From: Clusia tigrina
Lineage: Eukaryota > Arthropoda > Insecta > Diptera > Clusiidae
NCBI GenBank assembly: GCA_920105625.2
Contig: OV050030.1
Span: 110,652,814 to 110,716,813 of the forward strand
DNA length: 64,000 nucleotides
Reading direction: 5' to 3'
Positions 11,095 to 23,476 of this stretch are shown one piece after another. The notes under the pieces were generated by a model. The model was not told the DNA's origin, ran no database searches, and saw only the letters and a list, made by a program, of their open reading frames with translations. How positions within the stretch are numbered: the stretch's first letter is position 1; every line of letters starts with the position of its first letter. The translations under genes and the position numbers were made by a program.

Positions 11095-14000
11095 CCTTCA
11101 GCATTCGAAAACTGCCTCGGCAGCCCTGCTTCTCCGCCTCTCGGATATAGGGGAGGAGCTCATTCTCGTCCAAGAACCTTGGGTCATAAATGACCGGGTT
11201 TTTGGACTCAATGCATACGGATATCGTATGGTATATATCGAGGATCAAGGTAAACCAAGATCCTGCATTCTGGTAAAAAACAGCGTTAACGCTCTTTTAC
11301 TCCCTAGATTCAGTGACAAAGACAATGTTGCCATGGTCATTGAAATGGGTCCACGGACTTTCTGGATCTCCTCGCACTACATGGCTCATGACTATGGCGA
11401 CTCCCCGCCACCAAACATACTGAAGCAAATGGTTGCTGTAGCCCACCAGAAACAGATTCCGGTAATTATCGGCGCCGATGCCAATGCCCATCACGAAATA
11501 TGGGGCAGCTCCGGCACAAATGATCGAGGTGAGTGTCTTTTCGACTTTATCATTTCAAATAACTTAAGCATTGCTAACCGGGGAAATAAGCCGACCTTCC
11601 TTACATCCGTAAGGAAGGAAGTGCTTGACATCACCCTCGTCAGCGATAACTACTCGAACATGATAAGCAATTGGTTCGTCTCACAGGAATGCTCCTTTTC
11701 GGACCACTGCTATATCACCTTTGACATTGACTTGAGGGAGACTACAGGCAATACAGAATCTCTTAAACCTGTCAATAGAAAAAACACGAACTGGCCTCTT
11801 TTCCGGCTCAAACTGGGGTCATGCTTAGCAACGACTCCCCCTATTATCCACAACTGTCCCGACATTGATCGGGCGGTCGACGATCTGTCCACAGCTTTTA
11901 AAAAAGCCACTCATATTTCTTGCATCACTCCCGAACCACGGGGCAAACCTAAACCTCCGTGGTGGAACTCGGAAATTGCAAGTCTTCGCAAAACTTGTAG
12001 AATGCTTTTCAACAAAGCTAAAGTTACAGCTGAGTGGGCCCCTTTCAAAAATAAACAAAAAGAGTTGAAATACGCCATTAGGCGAGGGAAACGAGCGTCA
12101 TGGAGGGAATTTTGCGAAAGCATTGAATCGACGTCCGAGGCTAGCCGTCTTCGTAAATTTCTCCACTCCTCTAACAAAGCCCTTGACTGTATCCAAAAAC
12201 CAGATGGCAGCTGGACTCACTCAAGCGCCGAAGCCCTTGATATCCTGCTAGACACCCACTTCCCAGGGAGTTTAGCCTCAGCGGATCAAGCACTCTACCA
12301 GGTGGAGCAGGTTTCGCATGATACCCTCCCCACATTCCAAGTGACAAAAAGTCACCTTGAATGGTCCATTCAAACCTTTAAGCCATACAAGTCCCCCGGA
12401 CCGGACGGCATCATTCCTGCCGATATCCAAAATGGGGAAGAGATTATCCTTCCATGGCTGCTTCAAATATATAATGCAAGCCTCAGACTGCAATACATTC
12501 CCTTACGCTGGCGCACGGCTCGGGTCGTCTTCATACCAAAAGTTGGGAAGGCCTCGCACACCAAACCTAAGGATTACAGACCCATAAGTCTAACATCCTT
12601 TCTTCTTAAGGTTCTAGAAAGAGCTCTTGACCTACATATCAGGACATCGATCAACCCTTCTCTTCTCTCTGTATCTCAACACGCTTACTCTAAATGCAAA
12701 TCGGTTGAAACAGCACTTCATTCTCTCATTTCTCAAGTTGACAAATCCTTCGCGTACAAGGAATTCACACTTGCCATATTTCTGGACATCGAGGGAGCAT
12801 TCAACAATGTATGCCCCAACGCTGTCATCTCCGTACTCTATAATCTTAACCTGAATTCAGGTCTTCTTAAATTTATAGAGCTTCTACTAAAATCTAGGAT
12901 CATCACTTCCACGATCGGCAGTGCCCAATCCAGGAGGGTGGTTAACAGGGGCACGCCACAAGGGGGTGTTTTATCACCCCTCCTCTGGAACCTGGCAGTT
13001 AACACACTACTGGTGAGATTGGAATCTACTGGATGCAAAGTGATAGCCTATGCGGACGACATAGCAATCGCGGCATCCGGCAAATTCCCACAAACACTTT
13101 CCGAAAAACTTAACTATTCACTCTCTATTGTGTCGAACTGGTGTCGCGAATTCGAACTTGGGGTTAACCCATCCAAAACCGAGACTATGCTTTTCACTAG
13201 GAAGTACAAAATTCCAAAGTTTACAATGCCTAGTCTAAACGGCACTCCGCTCTCTTTGAGCACACACGTTAAGTACTTAGGCCTGATTCTCGACCCAAAG
13301 CTTAATTGGAAAGCCAATCTAGCTGAGAGGGCACGTAAGGCAACATGCGCTATATACTGCTGTAAAAGAGCAGTTGGTGCACGATGGGGACTTCGTCCTC
13401 GAGTCGTGCTCTGGCTCTACAGGGCCATCGTTGAACCAAACCTGTTATACGGGTCGGTCTTCTGGTGGCAAGCTCTTGAAAAAGCCTGTAATATCAAACC
13501 CCTTGATAAAATCAGAAGATCCATTGCTCTACTGATCACTGGCGCTCTTCGTAGCACACCTACGAAAGCCCTTTTTGCCATGCTGCACTGGCTCCCCTCG
13601 GGGATCCTGGTTAAGCAACAAGCCAAGCTGACAGCGATTAGACTTAATGCTCTTTCGCACTGGCGCATAACCCTGACAGGCCATGCTTCAATTCTGAATC
13701 AGGACCCACCTGTCCCCAACTTTATCGATTATATGTCGGTCTATCCCGATTTGAACAGGGAATTCGACCTCACTATTCCAAGTCGAAGCGACTGGACCTC
13801 AGAAAACCGAATCGTCGGTGAAACAGTCGAAATCTACACCGACGGTTCCAAGCTTGGAGGTAGAGTCGGCAGCGGTATTTATTCCGACAAGCTGGACTTA
13901 AACATCTGCCTACGTCTCCCAGACCATTGCAGAGTTTTTCAAGCTGAGGTCATGGCCATTTACCACGCAGCCAAATGGATGCTGAGTAGTGATATCGGCG

Positions 14001-14674
14001 CAGTTGACGTATCTATCTTCTCAGACAGCCAGGCCGCCATTAAATTTCTTTTTGGCTCCACGGCCACATCAAGACTAGTTCATGAATGTCGAACATCTTT
14101 AAATGAGCTCGCAAGTTACTCTCGGGTGCACCTAGTCTGGGTTCCCGGACACAGCGAAATCCCGGGAAACTGCGAGGCTGACGAGCTTGCCAAGGCAGGC
14201 ACGCTAATGCACGACATTCACCCCTCTGTAAACATCGGCATTCCACTGGCAACAGCCAAGCTCTAAGTCAAACGGAAATATCTGGCTGACGCCTACAAAT
14301 CCTGGGCTAACGAGGAATCCTGCCACACGGCTAGACTAACTTGGGCAAGCATGGACAAAAACAGAACCAATCAACTTCTTCGACTTGATCGCGTATCACT
14401 GTCGACAACTGTGTCGGTTTTGACCGGCCACTGCATAATGGGACAGCACGCAGAAAGACTGGGCCTACCCTCAAATGACTTTTGCCGAGGCTGTGGCTTC
14501 GAGGAGGAGGACGAGACGGTTTTCCACCTCTTATGCCACTGCCCATCCTTGAGCAGAAGAAGAATTCGCACCTTTGGTGCCCCATTTCTTACAAGCCTGA
14601 CAGAGCTGTCATCCATTAATATTAGGGACATAGCCAGGTTCATCAAAGTATCAGGATGGTTTCCTGAAACATGA
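11072..14674 (+). pseudogene. LOA-like ORF2: endonuclease, RT, RNase H, Cys/His end; one in-frame TAA
   Basis: ATG at 11072 lies inside the end of ORF1. Endonuclease, residues about 1-225: LVQEPWV, GADANAHHEIWGS and FSDHCYI. RT, about 440-700: FIPKVGKASHTKPKDYRPIS, FLDIEGAFNN with Asp near 572, GTPQGGVLSPLLWNL, and YADD at 660-663. RNase H, about 915-1045: YTDGSKL with Asp 924, FQAEVMAI, FSDSQAAI, and PGHSEIPGNCEADELAK. TAA at 14264-14266 ends this at 1064 residues, but the same frame continues to TGA at 14672 and supplies the family C-terminus with a CCHC-like cluster (FCRGCGFEEEDETVFHLLCH). All catalytic motifs I can check are present. Truncation at 1064 would leave endonuclease, RT and RNase H whole and lose the Cys/His end. 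Confidence 0.9.
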
Positions 14675-14862
14675 CGGGGGAGTCGTGCCTTTCCAGGCGC
14701 TGTCCTTGCGCTGACTATCACCATCCCAAGTATGGGAACCTTTTTAGTCAGTGCTTGAACGGCGCCACACCGTGGTATCACAATGGGCCATTATGTGTGC
14801 TCAAGTGTGCTTTTGGCAAACTGGGCGGCCACTCCTACCTACCTACCTACCTACCTCTATAA
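14675..14862 (+). other. LOA-like 3' UTR and CCTA-repeat tail
   Basis: Short 3' UTR ending in repeated cctacctacctacctacc (about 14834-14857) instead of poly(A). The sequence after it belongs to a Jockey copy. Confidence 0.65.
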
Positions 14863-15134
14863 TTTAGAATATTTCGGGACAGTGGAGTTGGGTTCAAGCT
14901 TCTTTATATACGGTGTCGCATGTTTTGAAAACACAGTTTTTACCATCGGGACGTTTAGATCTTTGTGAATGCACGCATTTTTGACATGCCATGGAGCAGC
15001 TGTAATCGTTCGGATGATTTTTTTTGTCGCCTTTGAAGTTTCTCTATATTTGACGCTGAGGCAGTACCCCATAGCTGTATCCCGTAGCACCATATTGCTT
15101 TTAGAATCGAGTTGTATAGTATAAGTTTACATTC
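14863..15134 (-). pseudogene. Jockey-like RT C-terminal fragment (left part)
   Basis: Minus-strand reading gives LYNSILKAIWCYGIQLWGTA, the conserved end of Jockey-type RT, then a frameshift and DLNVPMVKTVF. Its upstream sequence continues at 16043 on the other side of a mariner insertion; the frame is continuous if the mariner and one TA are ignored. Confidence 0.8.
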
Positions 15135-15136
15135 TA

Positions 15137-16040
15137 CAGGGTGGCCCAAATGAGACCTAGTGATGTTAAACACGTGTAACTTTTGTAATAACGGGGTTTT
15201 TAAATGATTTATTTTAATATGTTAAATACATTTTATGGAAATTTAACGTGACTATGTGTGAAATATGACATCAGACAAATGACCACAATTTTGCTCGGTA
15301 CAGGCATTGGCTCTTTTTAGCGCATTTTGCATTACACGGCGTAATGTTTCTGGTTGCAGGCGCCGTATTTCGTCTCGAATATTCTGCTTGAGCTGTCCAA
15401 GTGTCTGTGGTTTGTTAACATACACTTTGTCTTTTAAATATCCCCATAAAAAAAATCGGGCGCAGTTAATTCTGGTAAACGAGGAGGCCAAGGGAAATCT
15501 GAATTTCTTGAAATTATGCGTTCACCAAAAATTTCACGCAGCATGTCAATAGTTTGCCTAGCAATATGCTCAGTGGCTCCATCTTGTTGAAATCACAAAT
15601 TAGGATGTTGCTCCACCATTGGCCGCAAAAAGTTGTCGATCATTGTTCTGTAAGAAGCCCCGGAGACCGTTTCTGGCGTTTCATCCTCATTCTTAAAGAA
15701 ATATGGGCCGATGATTTTTGTGGCCAATACACCGCACCAAACAGTGCATCTGATTTGGTGTGACTGATGCTGATGTATTGCCCCTTGGATTTTCGGAGCC
15801 CCACAACCTACAGTTTGTTTATTCACATAACCACTTAAATGGAAAAAAACGGCGGTAATTTCGCTGCGTCAGAACAATTGATCGTTGAGAAGAATAATAA
15901 AATTCGATAATTTTAATGCGATGTTGTGGACTGTACGTATTCATTTTAAATTTCCAAGAGTTCAGTTATAATCTGCAAAAAGAAAAAATAAATTATGTTA
16001 AAAAATAAAAAAGTTATTTGTGTTTCACATCAGCACCCTG
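15137..16040 (-). mobile_element. Tc1/mariner-superfamily element inserted in Jockey RT
   Basis: 904 bp bounded by CAGGGTG and CACCCTG with TA on both sides (15135-15136 and 16041-16042). The two ends can be aligned inward with gaps (gatgttaaacac versus gatgtgaaacac). Minus-strand transposase pieces: TVWCGVLATKIIGPYFF and GASYRTMIDNFLRP (15593-15826), then FQQDGAT and GERIISRN, and FFLWGYLKDKVYVNKPQTL (15252-15491). The pieces are in different frames and the N-terminal DNA-binding half is missing, so it is a dead, shortened copy. Same family as 56038-56967. Confidence 0.85.
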
Positions 16041-16042
16041 TA

Positions 16043-17545
16043 GGCTTAGTGTAGAATTTCTCCCAATAAGCCAATTAATTTGAACTGTTTTTAGTTTCAT
16101 TTGGATCAACTTTGCTTCTATGTGGGTTTTCCATGTTAATCGACGATCAAGACTTCGCTGTGTTGCGGTATAGTCTGCGTGTTGATATGGATAGGCGGGC
16201 ATGTTTCCCTGCGCAATGTAAATGTAATTTGCACAAATTTTTGTTCAATCACCTTTATCCTCCATTGTTGTAGCCATTTTTATAACTGAGATATATATTC
16301 TTGTAATTTGCGGGATGCTTCTTGAGGGTTTTCGTGGGCGCTGTATCATCAGCGAATTTTGATACGTGGATATTATTGCTTATTAGCATATCAGAGGCGT
16401 ATATCAAATATAAGATAGGACCCAAAATGCTGCCTTGGGGAATTCCGGTTTGAATCGGTTGAGGTGTGCTCAGAAAATTACTTCCTTTGATGATAAATTT
16501 TCGTCCAGTTAAATAGTTTTAAGTGTGTGTGCGTGTAAGTTTGGCTTTAATTTCAAAATTAAACCTTCATGCTATACTTTAGCAAAAGCCTGGGAAACGT
16601 CAATGAAGAGGGCAGAACAATATTTCTTTTCTTCTGACGTTTTTCTAACTACGATTACAAGTCTATATGTTTGTTCAATAGTGCTATGTTTTCTTCTGAA
16701 TCCAAATTGATGATCTGGAATGCATCCATTCTCATTTAGTATGGGGGTCAGCTTGCTCATAAGTTATTTTCAAATAGTTTTGACATATTAGATAATAGGT
16801 TAATAGGTCTATAAGATTCTGCTTTCGTATGATCTTTTCCGGGCTTAGGTATCATGGAAATCAACGAAACCTTCCATTCAGTAGGATAATGTTGGAGGCG
16901 TAAAATAGCATTCAAAATGAAAAGAATTATTTTTCTTCCTATACGGGGCAGTTCTAAAAGCATGTTATTACTGATTTTGTTATTACCTGGGGCTTTCCTT
17001 GAGTTTAAGCCAACAATAGCGGTTTCAATGTCCCGAGTATTAAATCTCAGAGGAATCGCTACTTTCGCGACCACTGTTGGCAGCTCAACTATATTAGCAG
17101 ATATGAAAATGGTTTTCAAATGGTTTACAGAAGATTCCCTTTTTCAGTATCAGTTCTTGCCCAAGCTGCGCCCAAAGTTCGTATGGGAGGCTTACATATC
17201 TCAGGTTTTTTAAGTCCTCTGGTTGCTCACCACAGCGAATAGTCTGTTTGTGATGTTGCGTCGAGATCTTCAGAGATGCTGATTTTTTATATTCTAATAA
17301 TTTTCTAAGCTGTTTGGTACATTCTTTGAGCCTAATTTTTAACTGCGGGGATCTGTATCGTTGCCATTCTCTTCTTTTTTCTGACAATAGCCATTCTACA
17401 TTTACAGAGTGGAGTTGATATCTGACCTATCGATTGGTAGAAGTAGCATGTTCAACAGCTTGCTTGAGGATTGCATCTAGCTTTCTAATAGAGCCATCTA
17501 TGTCTGCAAGCGTTTTTACTAACAAAGTTAATTGACCGGAAGTAA
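16043..17545 (-). pseudogene. Jockey-like ORF2 remnant (linker and RT)
   Basis: Order on the minus strand: WQRYRSP linker (17387-17094), IPKPGKDHTKAESYRPINLL (16757-17119), HQFGFRRKHSTIEQ (16572-16760), GIPQGSILGP (about 16420-16450), FADDTA (about 16340-16365), and RRLTWKTHIEAK (16014-16202). Several frameshifts and stops. Endonuclease is missing; at 17545 the sequence meets a plus-strand Jockey copy head to head. Confidence 0.85.
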
Positions 17546-19060
17546 TGGTTTCAAAATTTTATTCTGGAATGCACATTACCTTGAGTTGAAGCAATTATTA
17601 TATGAGAAGAAAATTGATATTACACTAATTTCAGAAACACATTACACGAACAAAAGCTCTAGTATTTCATAGATTTAAAATTTATTCGACAGACCATCCC
17701 GACGAAAAATCTCATGGCGGAAGAGCTATTGTGAATAAATGCACTCTTTGTACATAATGAAAGGCAGCCATTTGTAGCACCTCACATTCTATCTACCACT
17801 CTGTAAATTGAAGATAAAAATTGGATAAAGTCTTATCTCCTCAATAAACTATTCTCCTAGACATCTGATAACGACGTATCAATATGATGACTACATGACG
17901 ACGCTTGGCAGAAGATTCATTGTAGCTGGAGATCTAATGCCACACACACTGATTGGGGATCTAGATTAATTAATAAAAATGGACGAAACCTTATTCATGA
18001 TATAAACTTGGTATTGCTCAAGCGTTTGCATAGGGTCTGGCACGCTGGTTTCATATACAGAACCTGCAAATTCTTGCCTCCAAGCGTGCACCAGATACTA
18101 AAATCGTATTTGTACAATCGCAAATATAGAGTCAAGTACAAGGACTTTGTTACCCCTAACAAAATATTGAAGCTGGTGTCCCACAGGGAAGTGTACTCGG
18201 ACCGATTCTATACCTAGTATTTACTTCGGATTTATCCACAAACAGTCGCTTTATGACGTCGACTTTTGCTGACGATACTGCTATCCTCAGCTGCCATAAA
18301 AATTCGAGAATTGAGATCTGAGTGAGCAAACTAATTGAGTCCTGGCTAGCTAATTGGCGCATTTGCGTAAATGAAAACAAAGGGTCCCACGTTACATTTA
18401 CTCTTCGTAAGGACAAATGCCATAAGGTCACATTAAATGGCATGTCTATTCCTCAAGCTAATGAAGTAACCTACCTTGGTATCCATCTCGATCGTTGACA
18501 AGCACATGAAGCAAAACGTACGCATATGAAATTGAAAGCACAAGCGATAAATTGATTACTTAGTACAAAATCAAGACTGCGCCTAGAATACAAACTTATA
18601 CGGTATAAGGCACTCATAAAGCCAATATTGACGTATGGAGCCCAGCTGTGGGGAAATGCTAGGTCATCTAACATTGAATTAATCCAGCGTGCACAATCGA
18701 AAATTCTTCGAACTATTGTAAGCTCCCCATGGTACATTAAAAATGATAATATCCACATCGATCTTAAAATACCACTAGCAAAAACTGAGCTAAAAAAAAT
18801 CAAGTGTACATACAAATGCAAACTCCGGAATCATCCCAATTACTTGGCAAGACAATTACTTCAAACTAAAATATACACACGGTTACGTAGGCTAGACTGA
18901 AATTATTTAATTGAATTGTTTTCACGGTTAAACTATTATACCTAAATATTTAAATACTTTACTTTAGTTACTTAATAATTCCAATACACTGGTTACGGGT
19001 TAATATTGCTATTAGATTTAAGATTTGAAGTCTTATAAGAGAATTCAATTAATAAACGAA
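17546..19060 (+). pseudogene. Jockey-like ORF2 remnant, internal deletion
   Basis: Starts inside the endonuclease (ILFWNAH, ITLISETHYT, GRRFIVAGD then WGSRLINKNG with frame changes, 17560-18000). At about 18005 it jumps into RT: LPPSVHQILKSYLYNRKYRV, GVPQGSVLGP (with a frameshift), FADDTAILS, YLGIHLDR, then KPILTYGAQLWGNARSS and PLAKTELKKI to a TGA at 18898. The linker and RT fingers are deleted. 18901-19060 is AT-rich 3' UTR. Confidence 0.85.
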
Positions 19061-19069
19061 ATTTTTAAA

Positions 19070-19800
19070 AAATATGCTTCAACTTGACACCTATTCACGG
19101 TACTAATTTCTCATTGTGGAAAAAAACTAAATAATACAGATTAGGTATCAGCCACCACTACGGAAAGATGATAACTTATGGCCACATACTGGCCAAAAAA
19201 CAGACAGATCAAATTGACTTTCGCATAACAAAAAACAAAAGTGTTACCAATTAAAAATTCAATCCTGTTTTGAACTATCTTCAGACCACTCTCCTATAAT
19301 ACTTGGCTACCCAAATGACATCAATCCTACCCAAATGACAAATCCTAACCAATCACGACGATTTTCAACAACAGAACAAACTGGAATGAGTATCGACAGT
19401 ATATTGAAAAGCAACTGGAAATGAATATCTCAATGAAAACACAATTAGACATTGAACGTGTCATTATACATTTAACGATGTAGTCCTATACGCAGAAAGT
19501 ATACCAACTTAACAAACAATATAAATATAGAGGAAATAAACCTTCAACCGATATTTGCATTAGGAAACAAATTGTTGAGAAGAGAAAGCAGAGGAAAAGC
19601 TGGTAGTTAACTAGATCACCTGAGAATAAACGCATTTTAAGCCTACCCTGCACAAACCTTAAGAAAAGTTTTACCAAAAGACAAAATATAGAAAAGGAAA
19701 ATTATTTAAAAACTTGACGCCTACTCACGATACTAATTACTCATTGTGGAAATGCACAAAAAACTTTAAAAAATTAGGTATCAGCCACCACTAGATATTG
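19070..19800 (+). pseudogene. Jockey-like endonuclease-to-RT linker fragments, two copies of one piece
   Basis: Readable pieces are TNWNEYRQYIEKQLEMN (about 19375-19425) and TPTHDTNYSLWKCTK (about 19705-19765). The latter piece also occurs, diverged, at about 19084-19125. These fit the region just after the endonuclease in Jockey ORF2. Many stops. No motor domain. Confidence 0.65.
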
Positions 19801-19828
19801 AAAGATGCAATTATTTGAATATTGACAT

Positions 19829-22687
19829 ATTTTTAAAATTTTTTTTTTATTAAACCATTTATTGGTTATTGTATCTTACTCCATTGGAAACTAATAAGTT
19901 ATCAAATCTTTAAACTAATGTATTAAATATGCTCTTTGCCTATTGCTTGGAGCTATTTGGGTTCTACTAGTTCATATATATTAATTAATTATAATTTTAA
20001 AAAGAAGAGAGAAACAAAATTTTACATAAATACATATTACAGATTAGTTCGTAAATAAGTTTAGAAACATGGTTTCTTTAGACGTGAAGCAGAATTCTGC
20101 TGGAGTAGACTTCTTGCAAGTATTTTCGGGTGATTATGCAGGCGATTCAGGTATTTCTGCCTTAATTCTACCATTTCTTCTTTTATAGTGGATATATGTA
20201 TATCGTTGTGAATTTTTTTATTCTTGATAAACCATGGTGCGCCGGTAACTGTTCTTAGGATTTTCGACTGTGCCCTTTGGATAAGTTCTAGATTTCAGGT
20301 GCTCGCACTACCCAAAGTTGCACCCCATATGACCATATGGGCTTTATTATAGATTTGTATAGAAGGACTTTGTATTCCAAGCGCATCTTTGATTTTTTTG
20401 AGAGAGAGTTAGTTGATTAAGAGATTTAGCTTTTAGTCTCATTTGAGTTCTTTTCGCTTCTATGTGCTTCCTCCAAGTAAATCTACGGTCAACATGGATT
20501 CCTAAATACTTCACTTCTGTTGCTTGCGGTATTTTTATGTCATTTAGTGACACAGCTGGACAGGTGCTAGCTCTGAGGGAGAACGTTATGTGAGTACATT
20601 TCGCTTCGTTAACTTTAATACACCAGTTTGCCAGCCAAATTTCTACATCTTTAAGGTGTTCGTTTACGTCACGAGAGGCGATAAGCAGATTTTTATGGGC
20701 ACTTAAAATAGCTGTGTCGTCAGCAAATGTGGAAGTAACTAGGCTGTTATTTATTGGTAGGTCAGATGTATATATAAGGTAGAGAATAGGACCAAGAACA
20801 CTCCCTTGTGGTACTCCAGCCAATATTTGAAATTCGGGGGTTACAAATTGCTTTTATTTCACTTTGTACTTCCGATTCGCTAAGTAAGATTACAACACTC
20901 TGTGTGTGTTGAATGGCAGAAACTTTTTAATCCTGTGCACTAGCCCCTCATGCCAGACTTTATCGAAGGCTTGGGCAATGTTTAGAAATATTGCTGAACA
21001 GTATTTCTTCTCTTCGAAAACTCTTCTAATTTCGCTTGTACCTGCTCCATTTTACCGCCCTCTTTTCTGAATCCGAATTGATGAGTAGGAATGTTGCCAT
21101 TTTGATTTAGATAGGGCACAATTTTCTCAAGTAACAATTTTTCAAATATTTTTGAGAGGGTGGGTAGATGGCTTATGGGCCGATATGAGAACACCTGCGT
21201 TGGATCTTTTCCTGGTTTAGGAATCATTGTATTTTGCGATATCTTCCATATATACGGTAAGTGACCCAAGAGAAGGATAGCATTGAACAATTTCGTTAGG
21301 TATATTAACGCTATGTGTGGTAATTCCGTGACCATTTTATTTGTGATTAGGTCATATCCAGGGGACTTTTTTGCATTAAGACCTGTTTTAATGACACACT
21401 CTAAGTCTTTGAGTTTTAGTTGAAGCGGCTGAGTCACTTTGCTTCTAGGTAAAGTAGGTACCTCGAAGTTATTGCACGGAGCATTAGGGCAAAAAACTGT
21501 TTTTAGATGTGCAGCAAACGCTGCTCCTTTTTCTACGCCGCTTTTGGCCCAACTTCCATTTCCAAGCCTTACTGGTGGCTCACTTTCCTTTGGGCTTATT
21601 GCAACCTTTGTAGATCTCCAAAGTGAGTAATTGGTATATTTAAGCGGGCCCAGATATTTAATATAGGTGTCAATACTTGCTTCAGCTTCCTTTTGAAGTA
21701 CATCTCTAAGGTGATTTTGTGACAATTTTAATTTCCTCTTTAGGTGACCTATATTTCTGCCATTCTCGTCTTAGGCGTCTTTTCTCCTTAACGAGGCACT
21801 GCACATGGGTTGAACTTATATAACGGGTAGCAACCTGCATTGTTTTTTCTGTTGGTGTTGCGCACGCAGTCGCTGATGCTAACAAGGAATTAAACTCGTG
21901 GAGCGCTCTCTCTAAGTCATCTTTGTTTTTAGCAGGAGATTCCAGGCAAATATGTTTATTCACGTATTTCGTATATTTGAGCCAGTTCGTTTTGTTGGTG
22001 GTCAATTTGGGCGATTTATGTACAAGTTCAGGAGTTTTGTTAAAGTATATGATGACAGGTGAGTGATCGGAGGATAATTTGAAAATTCCTTCAGAGGAAA
22101 ACAGTGCCCTGTTTTTATTTTTGATCACAGCGAAATCAATAAGATCAGGCATTTTACGCTGGTCCGCTGGACAGTACGTGGGTTGGCCACTTGAGACAAA
22201 ATCTATATGTTACTAACTGTAACTGTTTGCCTTTAGGGTTTACCAGACGAGAGCCCCAGTAGGTATGCTTAGAATTATAGTCTCCAGCTGCTATAAATTT
22301 TCTTCCGAGTGTTTGAAAAAACTGCAGGAATTTTTCTGACGTTACTTGGAATCTAGGAGGACAGTATACTGCAGAAATTGTTATAATTTCGCCCCAGCAC
22401 TGCAGGGAGATTGAAGTGGCTTGGATGTGTCTTTCGGCATATCTGTCAGGTAGGAAATGTTTTATACGGGCATTAATTAGAATTCCTGCGCCTCCGAGCG
22501 CTTTACCGTCTGGATGATTGGATTTGTAGAAATTGAAACCGGCAATACTAAAGTTGTACTTATCTGTTAAATGGGTTTCTGAGATAAGCACTATGTCAAT
22601 TTCGCTGTTGTACAAACAATTCTTGATTTCTATTTTGTGTTGGATAATACAGTTGGCATTCCAGTAGCATAAATTTAATTGATTCAT
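19829..22687 (-). pseudogene. Jockey-like ORF2 with 3' UTR, nearly complete but frame-broken
   Basis: Minus strand. Endonuclease 22687-21960: CYWNANCIIQHK start, LISETHLTD, AAGDYNSKHTYWGS, and SSDHSPV. Linker: REWQKYRSP. RT: IPKPGKDPTQVFSYRPIS, HQFGFR, GVPQGSVLGPILY, FADDTAILS, and YLGIHVDRRFTWRKHIEAK, then a degraded C-terminus to about 20060. No RNase H, as expected for Jockey. Frameshifts occur near 22155, 21715 and between 20980 and 20825. A T-run at 19839-19848 is the poly(A) end of the minus-strand element, so this copy is complete at its 3' end. Confidence 0.9.
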
Positions 22688-23476
22688 TTATTTTTGAGAG
22701 AGCAGTGTTTTCATCAGTAGATTCTGATTTTGTATAAGTTCATGAATCATTGTTTGCATGGTTGACATAAATTGGGTCATACAATGCATTAGGTTACAAA
22801 TCATTGCTTTTACATTTTGAACGGGTGGAGAACTAGCTAGACTTTCAGTAGGTGCTTTTTTCAATATGTTTGCGTACGTCATTGAGGAGGACGAAGGCGC
22901 AGCATTGGCTTGATTTATGCTAAGATAGTTAGGTGCAATATTGCTATGTTCACAGCGAACTAGCTTTTGTGTTGTACGTGCCTTCATCTTCAGGTCTTTG
23001 TAAACTGGACACCTTCTATAGTTGGCCGTGTGGTTACCACCGCAGTTGCTGAATTTTTTTACTTTTTTATCGAATTTGTCAAATTAGCAACCAAGGGGTG
23101 AAAATCGATGCAAGCGACACATATTGAGCGTAGAGTGCAGTAAGATTTCGTGTGCCCATATTCTTGGCAATTTGAGCATTGAACCATACCTTTGCGCTTG
23201 TCGGGCTCCTCAATTGAAACTCTACGATGTATTAAGTAACATAGACTATAAACAGGGTGGGTTCAATTTTTTTTTCAGATTTCTCGTCTCTGGAACGAGC
23301 TCTACCTGAAATAATGTTTCAGGTATTTTACCGCTGTTTTTTACTTAAATATTATTTTTGCATTGAATCCGGCGTCTGCCAGCGCTTCCATTATTTCATC
23401 TGGTTTGAATTCTGGTTCTATTCTTTTTATTACAAAAGTTAGGCCTTTGCTACTTTTCAATTGGTAAGTGTAATAG
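22688..23476 (-). pseudogene. Jockey-like ORF1, C-terminal half with zinc knuckles
   Basis: Directly upstream of ORF2 on the minus strand. Reads from YYTYQL (23458-23476) through IEPEFKPDEIMEALADAGF and a CCHC knuckle (CSNCQEYGHTKSYC, about 23130-23190) to the open stretch 22688-22987 ending LLMKTLLSQK. Frameshifts occur between 23000 and 23450. The N-terminal half is missing here, but a matching half ending at the same YYTYQL lies at 25597-26460 in array unit 1. Confidence 0.85.
23458..23476. repeat. 19-bp direct repeat, left copy
   Basis: caattggtaagtgtaatag. The right copy is at 25597-25615 with one mismatch. The pair brackets 23477-25596. Confidence 0.8.

Larger units (their letters stand above)
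9469..14862 (+). mobile_element. Nearly full-length LOA-like non-LTR retrotransposon
   Basis: Two overlapping ORFs (9616-11094 and 11072-14674), a short 5' leader and a 3' end in a CCTA repeat. ORF2 carries apurinic-type endonuclease, RT, RNase H and a Cys/His end. That domain set with RNase H fits the LOA/Bilbo or I groups and excludes Jockey, which has no RNase H. Each ORF has exactly one nonsense codon that I can find and no frameshift, so the copy is young or long protected. The 5' boundary is my estimate; no target duplication was identified. A degraded sister copy lies at 59000-62806, and its 3' half occurs in every unit of the 23477-55879 array. Confidence 0.85.

Noticed and set aside
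14865..14892. Short env-like match (LEYFGT) after the LOA tail, similar to 3714-3735
   Set aside because: Six residues only, and the minus strand reads as Jockey RT end nearby; too short to support.
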